A stretch of 64,000 bases of DNA from Dreissena polymorpha. Taxonomy: Eukaryota; Mollusca; Bivalvia; Myida; Dreissenidae. The notes beneath the pieces were generated by a model, which searched no databases, was not told where the DNA came from, and saw only the letters and a program-made list of their open reading frames with translations. The first letter of the stretch is position 1, and each line of letters opens with the position of its first letter. The stretch covers positions 47,222,082 through 47,286,081 of the forward strand of contig NC_068358.1 of the NCBI RefSeq assembly GCF_020536995.1, given 5' to 3'. The position numbers were made by a program, and so were the translations under genes. This document shows, one piece after another, positions 21,001 through 34,221 of the stretch.

Positions 21001-23936
21001 AACAATTGATAACTGCTTTAATGAGGTTGTTTATGTCTTAGTTCAATTGATGATAAGCCTACAGCACAATATAGAAAGTAGGTAGAGAAAACAACAAGCG
21101 TTGTCAAGCACTAGTTCACGGTGGTAAAGCGGTACATTTCCTTCTCCGTGGTTTATATTGCATTTATATACCTCAGTGTGGATAACGGAAAAGGTACCTA
21201 ATCGGACTAGTCCATATAAACGGACTCCCAGAACCTTTGATAATTTTTGCTATGGCGGCTCTGGGAGTTTAATTATTGCAACTACTAATCAGACTAGTTA
21301 ATCAGTATTATATAATATATAAAAAATGAATTTAGCCAAAATAAAATAATGGCTTGTGTGCGGCTTAAATATATTTGTGCATTCTTTCAGCATGAGGAAT
21401 GTAACATATTGAAGATAATTTGATGCTAATACAAAGTAATATATAATTATTTTAGTCTATAAAATCATCAAAAGCCATTAAACATGTCGGATGTGTCTGT
21501 ATCTGCATTGATAAACAACACGTTTAAAAATAAAAATCCACAATATTGTAAACATGGTACTACTGATTTTCTGAATTTTGGTCCATTTTCCAGTGATAAA
21601 AAGGCAAACCAAAACGGCAAATGGGTATTAGCCCGGTATCTAATACATGGCTTTCAAACACGTAGTTAGTTTAAACCTATAGAGGTTTTGGGGATTCCGA
21701 TAATGACGTCACGTTTGCGCATGCTCAAATTTTGGCCGTCAAAACTGCGGCCATTCTGCAATTGTTTGCATGTGAAGACACCGCATCGTGATTAGGTTAC
21801 AATCATATTCGCGACCCTTTTGAAGAACAAAAAATACTCAGAACTTGAAATTCTTTCAGATTAAATTTAATCCAATGAACGAACACAAATAAGGACGAAA
21901 ACAAACAACAAATTGATTAATTTATGTAATCAACATATAGAAACTGATTTGAACCGATTTGTCTGTAAAAACTTACCTGGTTACAGATTAACATAATCCT
22001 CTTGATAAATGTAAATGCTTTTATTTTATTGTTCACACCAGTTTTGACACTCTTTGTTTCAGCATTTTTAACCCAGTGTTTAATTGCCCCTTTGTTTATC
22101 ACAAACCGATTATCTCGATGTGATCGTATATAATGTCCAGACAATTACTCAGAAAACAGTGTGTTATATACCCAGGGACCTATACTTGTATGACTCTTTG
22201 GTCTCTGCATAAACCACATGTGTCTGGTCATAAAACACAACTTATGATACCTCCATGTCATCTCTAAGCATATTAAGTCAAAAACTTAACAGTTGCTTTA
22301 ATAAAATATTTGAACATATTTAAAAAATATACATTTGTCCGAAATGGATTAACAGCTAGGAACTATTAAGTATATATATTAGCCAGTTTAAACATAACAA
22401 TAAAGTGTTTAATAACTATACATTTAGAATATTTTACAAATTTACTGCTACACAATTGACGTATTTAACGGGTACCTGCAAATGTAAACTCTGCTATAAT
22501 GTGTAAAGATCGTGCGTTACTGCAGCAGTGTTCGAAACATCATCATGAAAACAAGCAATCGCGTTTGGTCATTATATACGGATATAAAATACTTGCGTAA
22601 TATAAATTAAATGTGTAGATTTAAGGTATCATAAAATGCAAGATTTGTATCGCTCATTATCACTAGAGACGAGTTTTCAATATACATGTACATGCAAAGA
22701 CAGTTCAATTTGCAAAATATGCAGGTGTTTTTTTTCAATTGGAATGCTTAAATTATTAATATTTTCATTCAATGTAAACGAAACGAAAATTCATTTAATG
22801 TAAAAGAAAATTAAAACAACATTTCAAGATTGAAATGTATTGAGCTATTTAAGGGCTTTGTTTTATGACTGATTCAATACACCCCTTACACTAAATTTCA
22901 ATCTCTGATGAAAAATAACACAATCGCATCCACACCACTTATAATAATATTCAAATTATTTTATGTTTTATAATTTTTGAAATATCATTTATATAAGTCT
23001 TACTTAAAAAAGAATACGGTATTTATAGTTTTGTTTTGAGAAATTGTAAGTATTAAGTCTTCCGACGACCTTTACTCTGATACAATATAATAGGCCGCGA
23101 TCGAGAAGTTGACGGCCAATCTATTTTTAGTAACGGAAAACCCCTCTTGTGACGTCACACAAAAACCTCCTATTTATTTTAGCTCGATTGCGTCGAAAGC
23201 CTTAGGCTTATATAAACGCTCTCGAGTCCGTAGTTGAATGAATTAACACTGCGAACAGCGTACACATGAACAAAAACAACTAACCTAGGCATAATTGATG
23301 GTTGTCTTTCTTTGTTTACGCCCCTGTTCATACAAAAATCCCGTTTTTGTTACCATACATATGGTGGAGGATCCTGAACGCTTTTACACCGTGTTGTTAT
23401 TTTTATCAACCGAAACGGCAGACCGGAAGTTATTGTTGGTAGGGGTGACAAGTCGAAACACGACATTTTTAAATGGTTATTATCCTTAAATGAAAGAATT
23501 GTAATCCAGTTGTTTGTAACATATCTTTTATATAATACAGAATTTCAATTTTCGATCGAAAATTATCTTAATGTGAATAGTAGGAAACTATTAAATGATG
23601 ATAATGGTCTATATTATGTAGACTCGTCCACAAACAGGTGCTCGTCAAGGGAGAAAACTAAAACAAAACAATATTGATAAGTCTTATCGCAGTTGTGACA
23701 CATGATACTTTTAACAATATATCATTGCATCCACAAGTGTCGATCTCAACAAATAGTAACTTTGCAGTGTGACAACATGTATCGCTTCTCAATAAATATT
23801 AAGTAAGATAGTGACGTCGCCGTGTTTTTAACTGTATATACACTTGTTCTCGGGGCCATTAAGTTACAGTTATGTTATGACGTCGTGGTGTTTACTGTTT
23901 ATTACTGTGTACACTTGTTACGAAGTTAAATATAGG
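21001..23936. other. 5' flank of SAXO copy A, duplicated upstream of copy B
   Basis: No second gene seen. Blocks at 21001-21200, 21600-21650, 23250-23480 and 23600-23815 are recognisable, diverged, at 34240-34460, 34540-34580, 34640-34860 and 34970-35140, so the segmental duplication includes this flank. A short frame at 23295-23489 (+) is not preserved in the second copy. A dispersed repeat with GCGTCGAAAGCC and CGCTCTCGAGTCCG lies near 23180-23240; a relative is at 36320-36380. Confidence 0.65.
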
Positions 23937-24243
23937 TAAAGGTAAAGGTAAGGTCTTTTTTATTATAGTGTCACCCCTATTGAAAGGGCCAGCCAATTTG
24001 GCTTATAAGACACCTTTTGCGTGTATACCATGTACCTCCCAACTCCTATCACTATGCCAGGCGCCAGGCGGATAGAAGTCGGTAACCATTCATGTTTAAC
24101 TAGCTCGCTAACGAACCGGCCTTATCGGGACAAGCCCCATGACAAACATCCATCCTTCGACAAACGCTCCCCATGTGGCTCGAACCTTCGTCCTCCCGAT
24201 CCCGAGGCGGACGCCTTATCCACTAGGCCGACCGGTATAGTGA
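23937..24243 (-). mobile_element. tRNA-derived SINE with (ACCTTT)n tail
   Basis: On the minus strand the 5' end reads GGCCTAGTGGATAAGGCGTC (A-box region) and about 35 bp later GGTTCGAGCC (perfect B-box core), a tRNA-like head. A body follows to a (TTTACC)n tail at 23937-23955. Flanks TAGTGACGTC (near 23811 and 24239) could be a target duplication. Copy B shows no SINE at its matching site near 35140. Confidence 0.8.
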
Positions 24244-24899
24244 CGTCAAGGCATACGATGCTGATTTCTAGGTTACACTATACGCAATCATTGAAATGCT
24301 CAATTATATATACACACGTACGTTCTCTCTAAAATTCATTTTGAATAACTGGAACACACATTTTCAGCTAAGGACACTCGTTATGTTAATCTTTTCTCGA
24401 ACTGTGTGCATGGAAACATTTATGTTTTCAAAGAAATAACAGAAACTGTCAACGTTCAAAGCTACTTCTTGTATTTCTTATATATCAAAATTTGCAAGAC
24501 CGATACCATTGTTAAGATAGTTCTGTCCTCTTTCAATAAATGTGATAAAAAATCTATGGTCTCTCAACTTCTTAGAAAGTGTAATTCGCCCAATGGCAAG
24601 CTTCCGCGGAAACAGAGTTTCAGAAGTGAAATTTCGACAAAAGCCCCGTACTTCAATAAACGCAACCCAAACATTTATCTTTTAACGTGATCCCCTATGA
24701 AAGGCGCCAAAATGTTGCTGACACACACAGGATGCAGGGAATAATCACAAAAAGCATGGGTGCGATCGCTTTATTGCCTTTTAACCCGAAGAGAAAAGGA
24801 CCTCTTTAGAAATAGGCACTACTTTCGAATGGACATCGGAGGGATACACAATGATTTAGTGTAATATAACCTCAACTAAAAAGTATCCGGAAATATCTT
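24244..24899. other. Upstream end of duplication unit A and junction DNA
   Basis: 24244-24450 still resembles 35140-35310. Beyond that I see no match. The 94-codon frame at 24406-24690 (+) has no family signal. Confidence 0.5.
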
Positions 24900-25377
24900 T
24901 GAGGTTACAATATACTAAAATATTTTGGAGTGCAATGCTATACTCTCTAAAAACATGAACATCATTTATAGGAAGACACAATTCTCTGTAGGGGCACTTG
25001 CCATGGCTTTATTTTAGAATGATTCTTTGTGCAAGTGGTAGGGAAAACATTGATGTTTAACAGAAATTCACTCTTTTGCTTGAAGGTTGGAGACTACATG
25101 AGACTTTGACAGATGGCGGGAAACCCTTCTCAACTGGTACGAAGCCGGTAAATAGATGGCCATAAAACAGTGACCGCTGATTCGCGTCGAGTTCTTTCTT
25201 GCATAACGTATGACCCCCCTTTTTTATTGTTTAAATCATTGCGTCTTGGAATGCTCTTTAAGAAAAGGTATGGTTATGGGGATGTCTATGCGCAAAAGTT
25301 TGACTTTATTTTTAGTTAAAGTTATTGCTTTCACATTGAATTTGTGTAGGAAATCTTTTAGTATATTGTCACCTTGA
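24900..25377. mobile_element. Short inverted-repeat DNA element (MITE), copy 2
   Basis: Ends GAGGTTACAATATACT (left) and AGTATATTGTCACCTTGA (right). It shares ends and the internal AAGAAAAGGTATGGTTATGG with 2542-2993. Confidence 0.55.
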
Positions 25378-25806
25378 GGAAAAACTTCACTATTTTAGCG
25401 CAAGAAATATGAATCAAAAATAATGTAAGACAGCTATGCCAAAAAAATGCAATCGTCATTCGCTCCATAGCATTTACATCGTAATAAGATGTGTGAAGCC
25501 AGTATTTTGTACATACTATGTACCGGTAACTTGTGATTTATCTAGTTGTCTAAGTTGATTGTTTGTGAGATGTTTATTGTTATATTTAACCTCCTACAAA
25601 AATGGCCTAATCCGTTTGGCTTAGAGCGATCACGTTCCCATAGTGTATTTTTAATACACCCCGAGTAATTTCCATACACCCCGAGTAATCGAGTAGTCGG
25701 TTGAGATATAATCGTTACACAATTAGTAACTTATGGTATATGGGAGCTTCGATCTCGTATGGTATGAAATTACCGAGGGTGTATATCCCATACACCATCA
25801 GTTACT
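25378..25806. other. Junction DNA between SAXO duplication units
   Basis: Contains repeated short phrases such as TACACCCCGAGTAATT and GGTATATGGGAGCT with partial inverted symmetry (25665-25800). No gene. Confidence 0.5.
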
Positions 25807-25917
25807 AACGCTCGATTGGTCATTGTCGGTTCGGGTACAACTTACATGTACCCCGGGTACTCTTAAGTATACTTACATGTAAGTAGTACCCGAGCCGACA
25901 ATGACCAGTCGAGCGTT
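25807..25917. repeat. Long near-perfect palindrome
   Basis: AACGCTCGATTGGTCATTGT ... at the left pairs with ACAATGACCAGTCGAGCGTT at the right, giving arms of about 45 bp around a short centre. It lies about 0.5 kb from where SAXO copy B loses homology to copy A. Confidence 0.85.
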
Positions 25918-26158
25918 ACTAACAGTGTAACTAATAATCCCTCATGTCAAGTTAGGCCAAGACCGTTAATAAAACTTGAAAAGTGCGTCACCCGTATGTA
26001 TAGCTTGCGCCGAGAATTTTGCTTACGACGTACGTCGTAATGCGTCGTTTCCTCGATCGAAAGCGCACGCACTTTAGTTGATGCGTCTATCTTGCGTCAC
26101 AAGGGCATCGTCGCTTAAAAAAAATCATACGTCAAACAAATATTGCTTTAACCAAAGC

Positions 26159-26178
26159 CCCCCCCCCCCCCCCCCCCC
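26159..26178. repeat. Poly(C) tract
   Basis: About 20 consecutive C bases. Confidence 0.95.
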
Positions 26179-26320
26179 ACAAGAGACCTTTAAAACGCGG
26201 ATAGTGTCTGTGCGGACGACATACGACGTCTACGCGATCACCATGCGGCTAAATTGCGTTTGTTGCACGACTGAAATAGACAAGTCAAACGCATTTTGCG
26301 CTGACTTACTCGAAAAGTCT

Positions 26321-26550
26321 TCACAACTTATAAATATGCGCCGAACGTGAATTAAGGGACCGCGGGTCGACGGCACGATGTCCGTGGATACTTAACACAT
26401 TTTCCTCCAATGGTTTCGCGGTGTAGTCCTGGCGGTACATGGTGTGGTCATCAAACTGAGCGTCGCTACGGAAACCATTGTTGTCTGGGCGGAATGAGTG
26501 CGCCGGCTGCACCTTGTGTGGGACATAGTGACCTGTGTAGGTCGAATTGC
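26321..26550 (-). CDS. SAXO2: SAXO copy B last exon, chimeric end
   Basis: Acceptor CTTTCAG at 26551-26552. Encodes NSTYTGHYVPH, DNNGFRSDAQFDDHTMYRQD and YTAKPLE. Homology to copy A stops near 26408, and the frame continues about 28 codons through non-homologous DNA to a stop. Confidence 0.7.
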
Positions 26551-26754
26551 CTGAAAGAAGAAATAAGTCTTACATGATTTAAGAGTATTGAAAAACTGTT
26601 TTCTATGGGCATAATTGGCTTAGTTGAATTACAATAAGTGCCAGTAAAGTTTGATCGAACATCTTCATCCCCGCTTCAAGTGAATAGCCGAAGAAGCGCT
26701 TTGTAGTCTGGTCATTATAAAGTTATACCTATAAAAGCAATAACTCAACAATCC

Positions 26755-27060
26755 TAGCCACAATGCCGACGGCTGTCCGGTAAGCGCAGTGATTTGTTCA
26801 CATACTTCTGACCCAGGTAACCCTGATTCAATCACCATTCCCGAAAGCATGTGAGTTTGATTGGTGGTCACCATACCAGGCATGTGGGATTTCTTCCGCG
26901 TACACCGGCTTATTTTTAAATCGTTCAGAGACAACTTAATACCTGGCAATTGCAGTTTTCAATTAGGAAGGAGTTCTGGGAAACACTAACACCCCACGCA
27001 TGATTCTGCATCAGACGCGGAAGGACCTCAGTAACTTCGATTTACACCCACTCACATGCC
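26755..27060 (+). mobile_element. tRNA-derived SINE in intron 5 of SAXO copy B
   Basis: A-box-like GGTAAGCGCAGTGATT and B-box-like TGATTCAATCACC, followed by the body phrase AGCATGTGAGTTTGATTGG. The same phrase occurs in the SINE at 62996-63500. Copy A lacks it at the matching place in its intron 5. Confidence 0.65.
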
Positions 27061-27576
27061 ATATTGTAAACAAATACCTATCATATTGCAACATTAATCA
27101 ATATATCTAATATATTTATCTTAACAAAGATATCATCTTAAATTTATTGTAAACAACTCATAAAACTTTGCATTCTTTGACTGTATTGTTGTTGAGTTGA
27201 TTCAAAATTTGCTTACTAGCTTTAAAAGAAGATAATGTTTCATTACAAACAGCTGTTATATGATTCCTATAAACTTCAATCAAAACCACACAAATGGAAC
27301 TTTTAATTACTTTTTATCTTCAGATAGCCAATATATCTGATTAGGAAACAATGAAAGAACCTTTTTAACCTGAGCGCCATATAGCACTCTTTAAAATTAT
27401 TGGTATTTATTCAAATGATATATGTAAACATACATTTTGTAAAGAAAACATACTTTTTCATAATTATTTTTTTTTTATTCAATGAAAAGACTGAAAATAA
27501 GCCTGTTTGCTGTTTCAATTATTTTTTTAAGCAGAGCATACCATTTTGATTAAATTCTGTACATGTTTTGCTATAC

Positions 27577-28260
27577 CTTCGAAAGGAGCATTGTTGGGAA
27601 CATAGTCGGGCTGTCTGGGCATCTGTGCCCGTTCTCCATTCCACTTTTTGTAGTCAGAGTTGTAGTTGGTAGTGCCATCAAGTGGTGCACTGGACTGTGG
27701 TGCAGAGACAGGTCTCCTAGCAACGACACGGTCTATTGGCATCGCCTTGTATGTTGACTTGTGGGTCGTACTCATCTCCATTTCACCAGCAGGCTTCTTG
27801 TAAGGTTCGTGGGTGTGAACGAAGGGTCGCTCCATCGGCCACTTCTTGAAGTCGTGTCTGTTGGTGGTGGAGTCTTCAAACAGGGCCTCCGATTGGAATG
27901 CCTGACCCGCGGGCTTAAAGCTGGCGGTCGGCTCGCCTAAAGCGCCCTTGTAGTCCCTCCTGAAGGTGCTCAGGCCATTAAACTGTGCTTCAGTTGGGCG
28001 GTATTGCTCCCTCTCCCTCTGGTACCTTGCAGGCATGGCATGCTGAATATAAGCATCTCTGTGACTGGTGCGGTCCTCAAAAGGCGTGTCGGACATTTTT
28101 GCGGCGTCCGTAGGCTTGAAACTTTGTCGTGGGGCGAGCTCTTTGCTTCGGTAGTCTGTCTGGAATGTTGTTTGCCCCTCGAACTTAGACTTTGGCGGTT
28201 CCCATGCAGTCTGCATTCCATACGGCTGTGGCCTGGAACCATCCCATTTCTTGTAATCAC
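27577..28260 (-). CDS. SAXO2: SAXO copy B exon 5
   Basis: 684 nt, the same length and phase as copy A exon 5, open throughout, with only scattered replacements (for example HTHEPYKKPAG for HAHEPYQKPAG). Confidence 0.9.
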
Positions 28261-28480
28261 CTGAAGTAGAAATATGTCACTTCAATAATAATTATCAAAT
28301 ACATCCTCATGATCTATGAATTCATCAAAAAGGTCTAATCTATCAAAATTTAAATTATCTTTTAAATCAATAATCTTTTCGAAATGGTCACGTGTATTAA
28401 AGGTTGCGTAGCAGCACAACATTTATAACTGGTAAAAGTTGATTCAGAATTACACTTGAAATTATTATGTATTGACATAC

Positions 28481-28567
28481 TTCTGTATGTCGGTTCTCCT
28501 TCAAATTTCGCTGGTATCATTCTCTGGCCATCGTTCCTTATTGCTTTTGCTGGTGGTGCATGTTTTT
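28481..28567 (-). CDS. SAXO2: SAXO copy B exon 4
   Basis: 87 nt. Encodes EKHAPPAKAIRNDGQRMIP and AKFEGEPTYR, identical in protein to copy A. The acceptor is CAAAG instead of CACAG. Confidence 0.85.
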
Positions 28568-29345
28568 CTTTGAAATAAATAAAAACAACACTATTCATGT
28601 GTACATATGTACTAATTTATCGTTACAAAGCACTTTTGATTACTTTTAATAAGGTCATATTCGAAGTATTTACAAAATGTATGTGATTTCAATCTTATGT
28701 TTATGGCTTTGTGTTTTTTAAACTTAATATCAGTCAAATAAATAGATGAATTAATTAATGGTTTACACTTGCTTTGAAAAGAGTGATATTGAAACCACCT
28801 ACATAGTGTTCAAAACAACGAATATGAATAATCAACTCATTAAATAATCTGACAAGAAATAAATAAAGAATGTAGAAATGACAAATTTTTTAAACTTAAA
28901 TTACAAATAGTCATCAACAAATTCAAACCTTTCTGATATTTAAAAAAAGGCGAGATAACGACTTGAAATGAGGTACATAGAGATAGGGATAAAGAACGTA
29001 ACACCACTGTAAACATTATAACAGTACAACCATTAAGTCAACAACTTATTATACACAAACCATACAATCCCAACCAAACAAAAGAATTCAAGAAAATAAA
29101 AATAACAAGGACCAGATTATTAATCTTTTATTAATATAACTTTAGTAGTACGATGACTTCAACTTGTAAAGTGCATGTTGATGCGACGTCATTTTCATTT
29201 TGAACAAAAGTGACGGTAAATAAAATGAAATAATTTAGAATAAGTTCAACATCAATCTTTATTTAATAGCACATTTGTGCGTGACAGTATCTCCAAGTAC
29301 GCTTTTTCGCCATGATATAAACATTGCTTAGGAAGTTTTACTTAC

Positions 29346-29536
29346 CAACATATTCCTGTTTGTATGAGGTCATATTATCCATGTCCCCTTGTGGCTTGAC
29401 ATACTGGTCAGGCTTGTGCACGAACGGACGCTCCAGGGGGTGGGCATGGTAGTCCGTCCTGTAATTAGTTTCATTTTTTCCATGGTTACTGATTGGAGGC
29501 AAATGATCGTACTTGTTGAAACTCTCTTTGTAACTT
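29346..29536 (-). CDS. SAXO2: SAXO copy B exon 3
   Basis: 191 nt, acceptor GTGAG and donor G|GTAAGT-like. Joining to exon 2 gives TTQRSYKESFNKYDHLPP, a normal Mn module. Here the downstream acceptor keeps frame and the upstream one does not, the reverse of copy A. Confidence 0.8.
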
Positions 29537-30646
29537 CTCACGATCAATACAACTGCTGCTCACTTTTATAATCTTGCTTTAATTCAAAATGTACTAGATC
29601 GATAGCACACTTAATGTTTAACAGCAAGCAAAATCTGGTATCTTTATATGCGCGCACGAAGGATGTTAAAAATTGAAAACAAACCTTCACTAACAATGTG
29701 TTCTTAGATAACAAATGACGCAACCACACGCTGTCAATGTAATGCCCAACAATAAAGATTCATATCATGTTATACAATATCGCAGTTTCAAAATTATTCT
29801 TTATACTTGACCTACAACATGTTGCTAAAAAGTTGCTAAACTGGATTTAGTTATGAGCGTCGGATTGCAATGAAAGAATGCAAAAATAGGGATCTGCAGT
29901 TTTTAATTTAGTTTTTATAATGTTTAGCGTGTCGGGAATGTTTTGATTGTTTACAGTGATTCTTCAAATAACCTTTAGCAAGTTGTGGAAGGAAGGATCC
30001 CTCTCGTTTCCAAACAATTTTCACTTCTTCCTAATATTCTTGAGGAAAAGATAGTGTCAACAAAATGTGTAACGGTTCCCTATTATAATTTTACATGAAC
30101 ACGGTATAATTATATGTTTTTGGTAATTTATGTTAGCAAAAGTGTTATCCCTAATTGCCGTTCACCCCCAGCAAAATGAACGTGCCGTGGTATGTCTATT
30201 AGGACGATTACAGTAAATGAGATTATGAGGCCCAATAATCGACACAGGTGTACTGTATAAGATGGACATTTAATGACTGATGTGAAAGACTTCATACACT
30301 GCTCAAAGAAGAAATCAGATTTGTTCGACCGAGATTTACTGACCAACATGTCACTTACAAGCCTGGTGTGTTGCCTCACTGGGTATAATTAATATACTAT
30401 CAGGAAATTTAAGCAAAAAACACACATTCTTTCTTCACTTACTAACACATGCATTAAGTTTCATTATGACTGCACAAATACTTCTCAAGCAATTGCCTTC
30501 ACAAAAAGCCCAACAGTTGACCTTTATGTTTCGATTCAAGTACTGGCTCTCCACATACTGGCTCTCCACAGGAAATGGACCAAAACACAGCATGCAGCTT
30601 AACAACTCCACTAAAGTTTCATAACATAGTGCTTATAACAACACAC

Positions 30647-30820
30647 CTCTGTGTAGTTTTGTCCTGAAATTCTCCACCATGAATGGGCTGCTGGTTAGGC
30701 TTGAAATTCTTCCTTATGCCAAGTGGATGGGGCTTGTTCACATGTTTGTACTCTGTGAGTCGGAATGGGCCTTCGCCTTGTGACAGATGGTTTGTTGGGT
30801 TGTCGACAGATTTGGAACGC
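30647..30820 (-). CDS. SAXO2: SAXO copy B exon 2
   Basis: 174 nt, acceptor TTTTCAG and donor AG|GTGTGT. Encodes NPTNHLSQGEGPFRLTEYKH and a QDKTTQ end. The conserved RHKCPH at its start reads RSKSVD. Confidence 0.85.
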
Positions 30821-31739
30821 CTGAAAATGTCAGCAAAAGATGTAAAAGCAGGAATGCTGATACATAGATGTACCAATAGTTCACTGATTAATTTGTACAA
30901 ACACATCTTCACTAGCCACTCTAGTTACACTACCACCGTAACAATTATACTTACAACCATTCAAAATAAATCAGTGACGGAACAAACTTTTTTGAAATCT
31001 GCATATGATGAAAATTATACATAGATTTCAGTTTCTTTCAGCATTAAATACAAATATGGAATACATTCAAAACATATATATGGAAAAGTTAATAACATAA
31101 ACAACTTAGGCGAGAGACTATTAGTAGGGATCCTGTATGTAGGGTACATGTGATAATACCATTTTTAATGGCAAAATAAGACCTTATATATCTTTCTTTT
31201 ATATTAACAACATCAGTTAAAAATAAGCAAAACTTAGATGGCGGTTATGTGCTTATTTGCAATTTTGCACGTGAAATTTGTTGTATAAAGCATATAGGCA
31301 AAGCCAAGGTTGTCTTTAGTTGGTATTAGAACATGGCAACACAGATTATATTTCGGACTTGTGAAATTTTGCTAGAATATTTATATGTTCCATAAAACAC
31401 TTGGTATAATAATGAATTGTGGTTATTTACTATTTTCATACAATAGCGCTATGCTCTAAGTTTGCAGAAAATGGCTAGTGAGAATCCATCCAATTTACTA
31501 AGAACAGCATAGTTAGAATTATAATGTTTTACACAAGAATATGTTTGCAAAATGTGTATTGTAATTTATCAATAACAGAGTCGTCATAAATGTCACAGAC
31601 TTCATAACCATACGGCATTATTGGTGTTACTAATGAATCGCAAAGAGCTAGCTTGGTTATGACATTTTATTTGACACGTCCAAAATAGATACAAGATGAT
31701 GATGTTATGTGTTCATTACATATTTTTTACAGTATTAGA

Positions 31740-33790
31740 CATATGTCCTGTGCAGAGGATTTTTTCATCCAGATACACAGAACAGTCGACATTTTCAAAG
31801 CACTCATTATTTATTGACCACGAGTAGTTGTACCTGCTTTTTCGTTTGTCAAATATACACATTTTCGTTTTATTTACATTTATTTTAAGACCCCATTTAG
31901 AAGAGAAAGGTTTACGTTGTATAGTTGGTTCTGAAGGCGTACTGGGTTAGAAGTAAATTAATCAGTATAATCATCAACTAGCAGCAGAAAATAGATGCAA
32001 ATCGTAATTTGTCAAATTTGAACATTAATACAATCTTTAATGTCATTTACAAACAATATAAAACGTAGCGGCGACAGGGGTCCCCCTTTTTAACACCAAG
32101 AGGGACATCATTCTGTTATTTCAGGGGTTATTTTATACAGGACTTAACATTTGCAAATATACTTTTATAATTGTTATCGTTTTGCAACTGAGACCTGACT
32201 CAATTAATTTGTATCCATAATGCGTCGTGTATTACGGTATCAAAAGCCTTTTCATAATCAATAAAAGTACATTATAACTTAAGTTTATGTAAAAGAACAT
32301 TTTGTATAATTCTGTGCAAGATAAAACAATCGGCTATACCTCGTTTGTCTCTAAAACCGATTTGAAAAGGATTACATTTATGTTTTGCTCTCACGCCAGC
32401 AGTTGATTCTGTTTTGTAGACAAATAAGCCATAGTTGAAATGATATTTGAAGTGTGATTTCTCTAAAATTGTAAGGATCTTTATTGTCACCTTTTTTATT
32501 TGCATTATTGCACCTTCATACCAATAATCTGATAAATATCACGATCGGAAGTGTTATTCAAAATTGTATTAAGGTATGTTGCGATACACTAATTAGAATT
32601 AATAAAGAAATCGGCTATATTTCTGACAAGTATCATCTTTTATGACGCTTCATGCTAGACATTGTGTTTCTTACTTCTTCTACAGAAAATGCAAAATCGA
32701 GCGTTTTAATAACAGGCAACACATTCAAGTAATAGGTGTCATTAGCTTTAAATGTACTACTATAATTTAAGCATTGAAACATGTTGAAATCATATCTGTT
32801 TCGAACAATTTTCTTTTTTTTAATTAATATATCTCCAAAAGGTTTTGGCTTATTTTTGCTCAACTTTTAAATGTACGCGGTTCGTCTCTCGTTAAGTGCG
32901 GCAATATTTATTTTTGTAATCTTAAGATATATTTTTAACGTGTTACAATGATAACGTTTATAAATTATTTTACTTTCATAAAACCATATTGATTCCTTCA
33001 CACATTAAATTTTAACAGCAATACAGTTATCAAAATTAACACGGTCTGATAACAATTAATTTGTGATGACATCGAAAAAGTATCTTTCTAAAGGATGATT
33101 TAACAAATCTATATTATTTTGTTTCCAATATATCATTATAAAGACGTGCCCTTGATTTGTTGATAAACGTTAATCACAAACTTATTTAAATTTCATCGGG
33201 CAGTGATTAGAAAATTCGTTCAAACAAGTACATTCACAGTGCTTTTATTTAACGCGTGTACATATTGTAATTAACGATCTCATAGTCAATATTGCTTGCA
33301 CATATAGAGTGCTTCTACAAAAGTAAACACGTATTAAACCGTGGTTCTTAACGCCTATTAGCGATAAAACACTACATGTATTTACTTTACGAAGCGCAAG
33401 AAGTTCAAGGTCGAACGTATTCGCCTGACTATCCGCCGATAATTGTTGCGGTAAAATGTCAAAAGCAAATCACGCTCAGGCATGTTAGCGGTCGAGCTGC
33501 AAATGATTTACCAGATCCGATCTTTGACCTATTCGTGAGTTTAAATCGCCCGTTCAAATAAGATCACCAAGTTGGGTGAACATTCTCAATCGTTTGATGA
33601 TTGGTACGAAAAAATCAAAATTGTGTAGTATTAAATTTACATTACTGTACACAAAAGACACAGGTGGTATTAAATGGCAACAGCAAATTGCATTTCGGAC
33701 GTGGCATGAGAAACACTCAAAATTGTTAATATGGATATTATTAGATTTTTCATTGCAATTTTCTGTAAATATTAACATATCATATGAATA
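31740..33790 (-). mobile_element. Decayed LINE (endonuclease plus reverse transcriptase) in intron 1 of SAXO copy B
   Basis: Minus-strand remnants appear in the usual order. The endonuclease motif GDLNSRIGQRSDL is at about 33555-33510, then an SDH-box relic (FSNHCPMKF) near 33200, then a linker ending KNKPKPFGDI near 32850. The RT core FQIGFRDKRGIADCFILHRI is at about 32375, followed by a DYEKAFDTVIHDALW-like segment near 32250-32200 and C-terminal RT near 31900-31750. Many stops and shifts interrupt it, so it is an old inactive copy. The family is jockey/CR1-like by impression. It accounts for most of the extra length of copy B's intron 1. Confidence 0.8.
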
Positions 33791-33894
33791 AATAACAATT
33801 AAAAAATCCCTGTCCTATAGTTCTGAAACAAGACCCTCACTAATAGATCTATATGATATATTATTATATATTGTTATTTTCATCATTATTATGA

Positions 33895-33912
33895 TGATGT
33901 TGTTGTTGTAGT

Positions 33913-33962
<50 letters not shown>

Positions 33963-33982
33963 ATGATGATGATGATGATATA
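33895..33982. repeat. (GAT)n / (GGT)n microsatellite
   Basis: GTT, GAT and GGT triplets run almost without interruption. The His-rich frame on the opposite strand (33864-34097) is a by-product. Confidence 0.95.
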
Positions 33983-34074
33983 ATAATACTAGACCTATGT
34001 TAATCTTAACCTTTACGATATTGCACAAAAAAATCATTATATCTGTTAAAAGTGATGCAACTGATTGTATGACC

Positions 34075-34091
34075 ACCCCCCCCCCCCCCCC
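34075..34091. repeat. Poly(C) tract
   Basis: About 15 consecutive C bases. Confidence 0.9.
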
Positions 34092-34124
34092 AAACATGCG
34101 AAAATGTACAAAACTTGAACAGAA

Positions 34125-34213
34125 ACATTATTTGTCATTATGTACATTATATGTTCCCTATGTTGTTTCGATGTATACCTGGGAGAAATAAAGTATCGTT
34201 CTGTTCTGTTCGA
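34125..34213 (+). mobile_element. LINE 3' tail that breaks SAXO copy B exon 1
   Basis: GTTTCGATGTATACCTGGG followed by AGAAATAAAGTATCG and TTCTGTTCTGTTC is the style of CR1/L2-like LINE 3' ends: an AATAAA-containing tail followed by a short tandem repeat. It stops a few bases before the surviving part of copy B exon 1. Confidence 0.65.
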
Positions 34214-34221
34214 TTAAAATA

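Noticed and set aside
23295-23489. Small plus-strand gene upstream of SAXO copy A
   Set aside because: The duplicated sequence near 34660-34860 does not preserve the frame, so it is not conserved as coding.
24021-24332. 103-codon frame with Arg/Pro-rich product
   Set aside because: Lies within a tRNA-derived SINE and its flank.
33864-34097. Histidine-rich frame on the minus strand
   Set aside because: Product of the GAT/GGT microsatellite; no start context and no flanking coding signal.
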